A DNA stretch of 60,048 nt from Streptomyces sp. ISL-87 (GTDB taxonomy: Bacteria; Actinomycetota; Actinomycetes; Streptomycetales; Streptomycetaceae), in the NCBI RefSeq assembly GCF_018614095.1, contig NZ_JAGGOY010000059.1, positions 137,980 to 198,027 of the forward strand, written 5' to 3'. Position numbers and translations under genes: made by a program. This document shows, in pieces, positions 58,742 through 60,048 of this stretch. Within the stretch, counting starts at the first letter, position 1; the number at the start of each line of letters is the position of its first letter. The notes under the pieces are model-generated. The model made no database searches, was not told the origin of the DNA, and saw nothing but the letters and a program-made list of their open reading frames with translations.

Positions 58742-59946
58742 TGCGCGGTACCTCGAACGGAAGACGAAGGGGGGTGGATGCGCAGCCTACTGGTGCGCAG
58801 CCCGGGCTCCAGGAGCAGGGTGACCGCGACCGACGCCACGGCCAGTACGGCGATCGCGGCCGCGACCGAGGTGTACTGGGCGAGGGTGCCGGCGAGCGCC
58901 GCGCAGACGCCCTGCATGGTCAGCATCCCGGCTGAGTGCAGCCCCAGCGCCTGGCCCTGGGTGCCGTCCGGGAGCAGCGCGACCAGGCGCTCCTGCATCA
59001 GCAGGCCGGCCGAGTAGCCGATGGAGGCCAGGGTCACCGCGGCCATCGCCACGACCGGGCCGGGCTCCAGGGCGAACAGCAGGTAGGGCACGGCGAGCAG
59101 CAGCCGCAGCGGGGCCGCCAGCCGGGCCCGCCAGGCCGCCGGGAGGTACCGCCCGGCGAGGGTGTCCCCTACGAGCATGCCGGCGGCGGCGCAGCCGAAC
59201 AGCAGCCCGGCGTGCGCCGGGTCGTACGGGACGAACAGGGACTCGCAGCCGACGATCAGCCCGTTGGGCACCCACATGGCGAGGTACAGGGTGCGGCGTG
59301 CCGGGTGGGAGAACAGGGTGACGTTGGTCCGCCAGGTTTCGCCCGGTGAAGGCCTGCCCGTGGTGCGCGGCGGGCGGCGGCGCAGTCCGAGCCGCACGGT
59401 GAGCGCGGCGGCCAGCGTGAGGCAGGCGGCCGTCAGCAGCGCCCCGCGCGGGGAGAGCGCGGCGACGAGCACCCCGCCGAGGGCGAACCCGGCGATCTGC
59501 ACGGCACCGGCGCAGACGGCGAGCAGGGACCGGCCGAGGAGGTAGTCCCCGGGCGGCAGGATCTCGGTGAGCAGTCCGTACCGGACCCCGCCGGCGAGGG
59601 AGTCGGCGAGCCCCTGGCCGAGCAGCACCGCGAACACCGCCCACAGCGGCAGCCCGGGGACGGCGAGCAGGAGCGTGCCGAGGCCGGCGAGGGCGGCGAG
59701 CCCGCCGAGGGCGGCGCGCGGGGGCAGCCGGTCGGCGGCGGAGAGCAGCACGGTCGCGCCGGCCACCTGGGCGAAGGACGGGCCGAACATGCTGAGCGCG
59801 GAGAGCAGGGGGCTGCGGGTGCGCTCGTAGACGAGGACGCCGAGGGCGAGCCCGCTGACGGTGGAGGCGCCGACGCGCAGGGCGGCGGCGGCGAAGAACG
59901 GGGTGAATTCGGGGACAGCGGAGAGCGAGCGGTAGGTCCGTGGCAT
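58738..59946 (-). CDS. MFS transporter linked to cobalamin genes
   Basis: This protein of about 402 aa has 11-12 membrane helices with the MFS pattern. A short loop after helix 2 (SAADRLPPR) stands in for motif A, and a basic central loop (LGLRRRPPRTTGRPSPGETW) separates the two halves. It is the first gene of the minus-strand cob operon and overlaps cobL by 4 nt, so it is coexpressed with corrin methylases. Export or uptake of a corrin precursor or another compound is only inference. ATG 59946 was chosen; ATG 59979 would add eleven residues. Confidence 0.8.
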   Translation of the reverse strand: MPRTYRSLSAVPEFTPFFAAAALRVGASTVSGLALGVLVYERTRSPLLSALSMFGPSFAQVAGATVLLSAADRLPPRAALGGLAALAGLGTLLLAVPGLPLWAVFAVLLGQGLADSLAGGVRYGLLTEILPPGDYLLGRSLLAVCAGAVQIAGFALGGVLVAALSPRGALLTAACLTLAAALTVRLGLRRRPPRTTGRPSPGETWRTNVTLFSHPARRTLYLAMWVPNGLIVGCESLFVPYDPAHAGLLFGCAAAGMLVGDTLAGRYLPAAWRARLAAPLRLLLAVPYLLFALEPGPVVAMAAVTLASIGYSAGLLMQERLVALLPDGTQGQALGLHSAGMLTMQGVCAALAGTLAQYTSVAAAIAVLAVASVAVTLLLEPGLRTSRLRIHPPSSSVRGTAQ

Positions 59947-59984
59947 GCGGAGAGTGTCGGGGGCCCGCTCCGGGGCCACCTATT

Positions 59985-60004
59985 GTTTCGCCTGGACGCG
60001 AAAC
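59985..60004. promoter_or_regulatory. Inverted repeat GTTTCG-N8-CGAAAC upstream of the MFS/cob operon
   Basis: A perfect 6-bp inverted repeat with 8-bp spacer lies 39-58 bp upstream of the MFS start and near the window edge. It could be the operator of a regulator encoded just outside the window and divergent from this operon. Its role is not known. Confidence 0.4.
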
Positions 60005-60048
60005 CTGCGGTGCTGTACGGGGCTGGGCTGGCGGGGGCTGGGCTGGGT

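Overview
The window is very GC-rich with strong third-position G/C bias, frequent GTG starts and many 4-nt start/stop overlaps. Together with a two-domain geosmin synthase and a sulfate-assimilation operon in the order known from Streptomyces coelicolor, this points to a Streptomyces chromosome (or a very close relative), in ordinary core or semi-core sequence. I see no rRNA, tRNA, CRISPR array, transposase or phage gene.

Layout. 17-4064: an APH-like kinase divergent from a sugar ABC transporter (two permeases and a lipoprotein, no ATPase). 4108-6596: DUF1697 protein, aldo/keto reductase and PanE-like reductase. 6754-16322 (minus strand): sulfur assimilation. It runs from a 19-aa Cys-containing leader peptide through sulfite reductase, a 59-aa zinc-ribbon protein, CysH, CysC, CysD and CysN to a sulfonate-type ABC transporter and a sirohydrochlorin chelatase that can supply siroheme for the reductase. 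16528-20369 (minus): GNAT protein, GAF regulator, AidB-like acyl-CoA dehydrogenase. 20387-24038: BrkB-like membrane protein, AraC-type regulator, glyoxalase-fold protein, and a 23-aa ORF in front of an RsgA-type GTPase. 24201-31725: a flavin/F420-type oxidoreductase gene broken by an in-frame TAG, DUF456 protein, LuxR-type regulator, small secreted protein, degenerate PP2C-like protein, TPP-dependent pyruvate-oxidase-like enzyme, anti-sigma-type ATPase and DUF2637 membrane protein. 31924-32838: FhuF-like ferric reductase behind a DmdR/IdeR-type iron box.

34748-43689 is a purine catabolism locus: a PucR regulator divergent from three xanthine dehydrogenase subunit genes, an AzgA-type purine permease and an XdhC/CoxI maturation protein. 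43807-48144 holds a YncE-like beta-propeller protein, geosmin synthase and a lipoprotein. 48160-59946 is cobalamin biosynthesis: cobN behind a cobalamin riboswitch (minus), cobG-cobH-cobIJ (plus), and convergent MFS-cobL-cobM-cobK (minus).

The less routine material is small. It includes the sulfur leader peptide, the zinc-ribbon protein, the 23-aa ORF before rsgA, a very strong hairpin and an inverted-repeat operator in front of the GAF regulator, a 55-residue Cys/Gly-rich insertion in the XDH iron-sulfur subunit, loss of metal-binding aspartates in the PP2C-like protein, and a dispersed GC-rich intergenic repeat at gene 3' ends. I did not find a convincing wholly new multi-gene system. Residue positions are counted by eye and approximate where marked 'about'.
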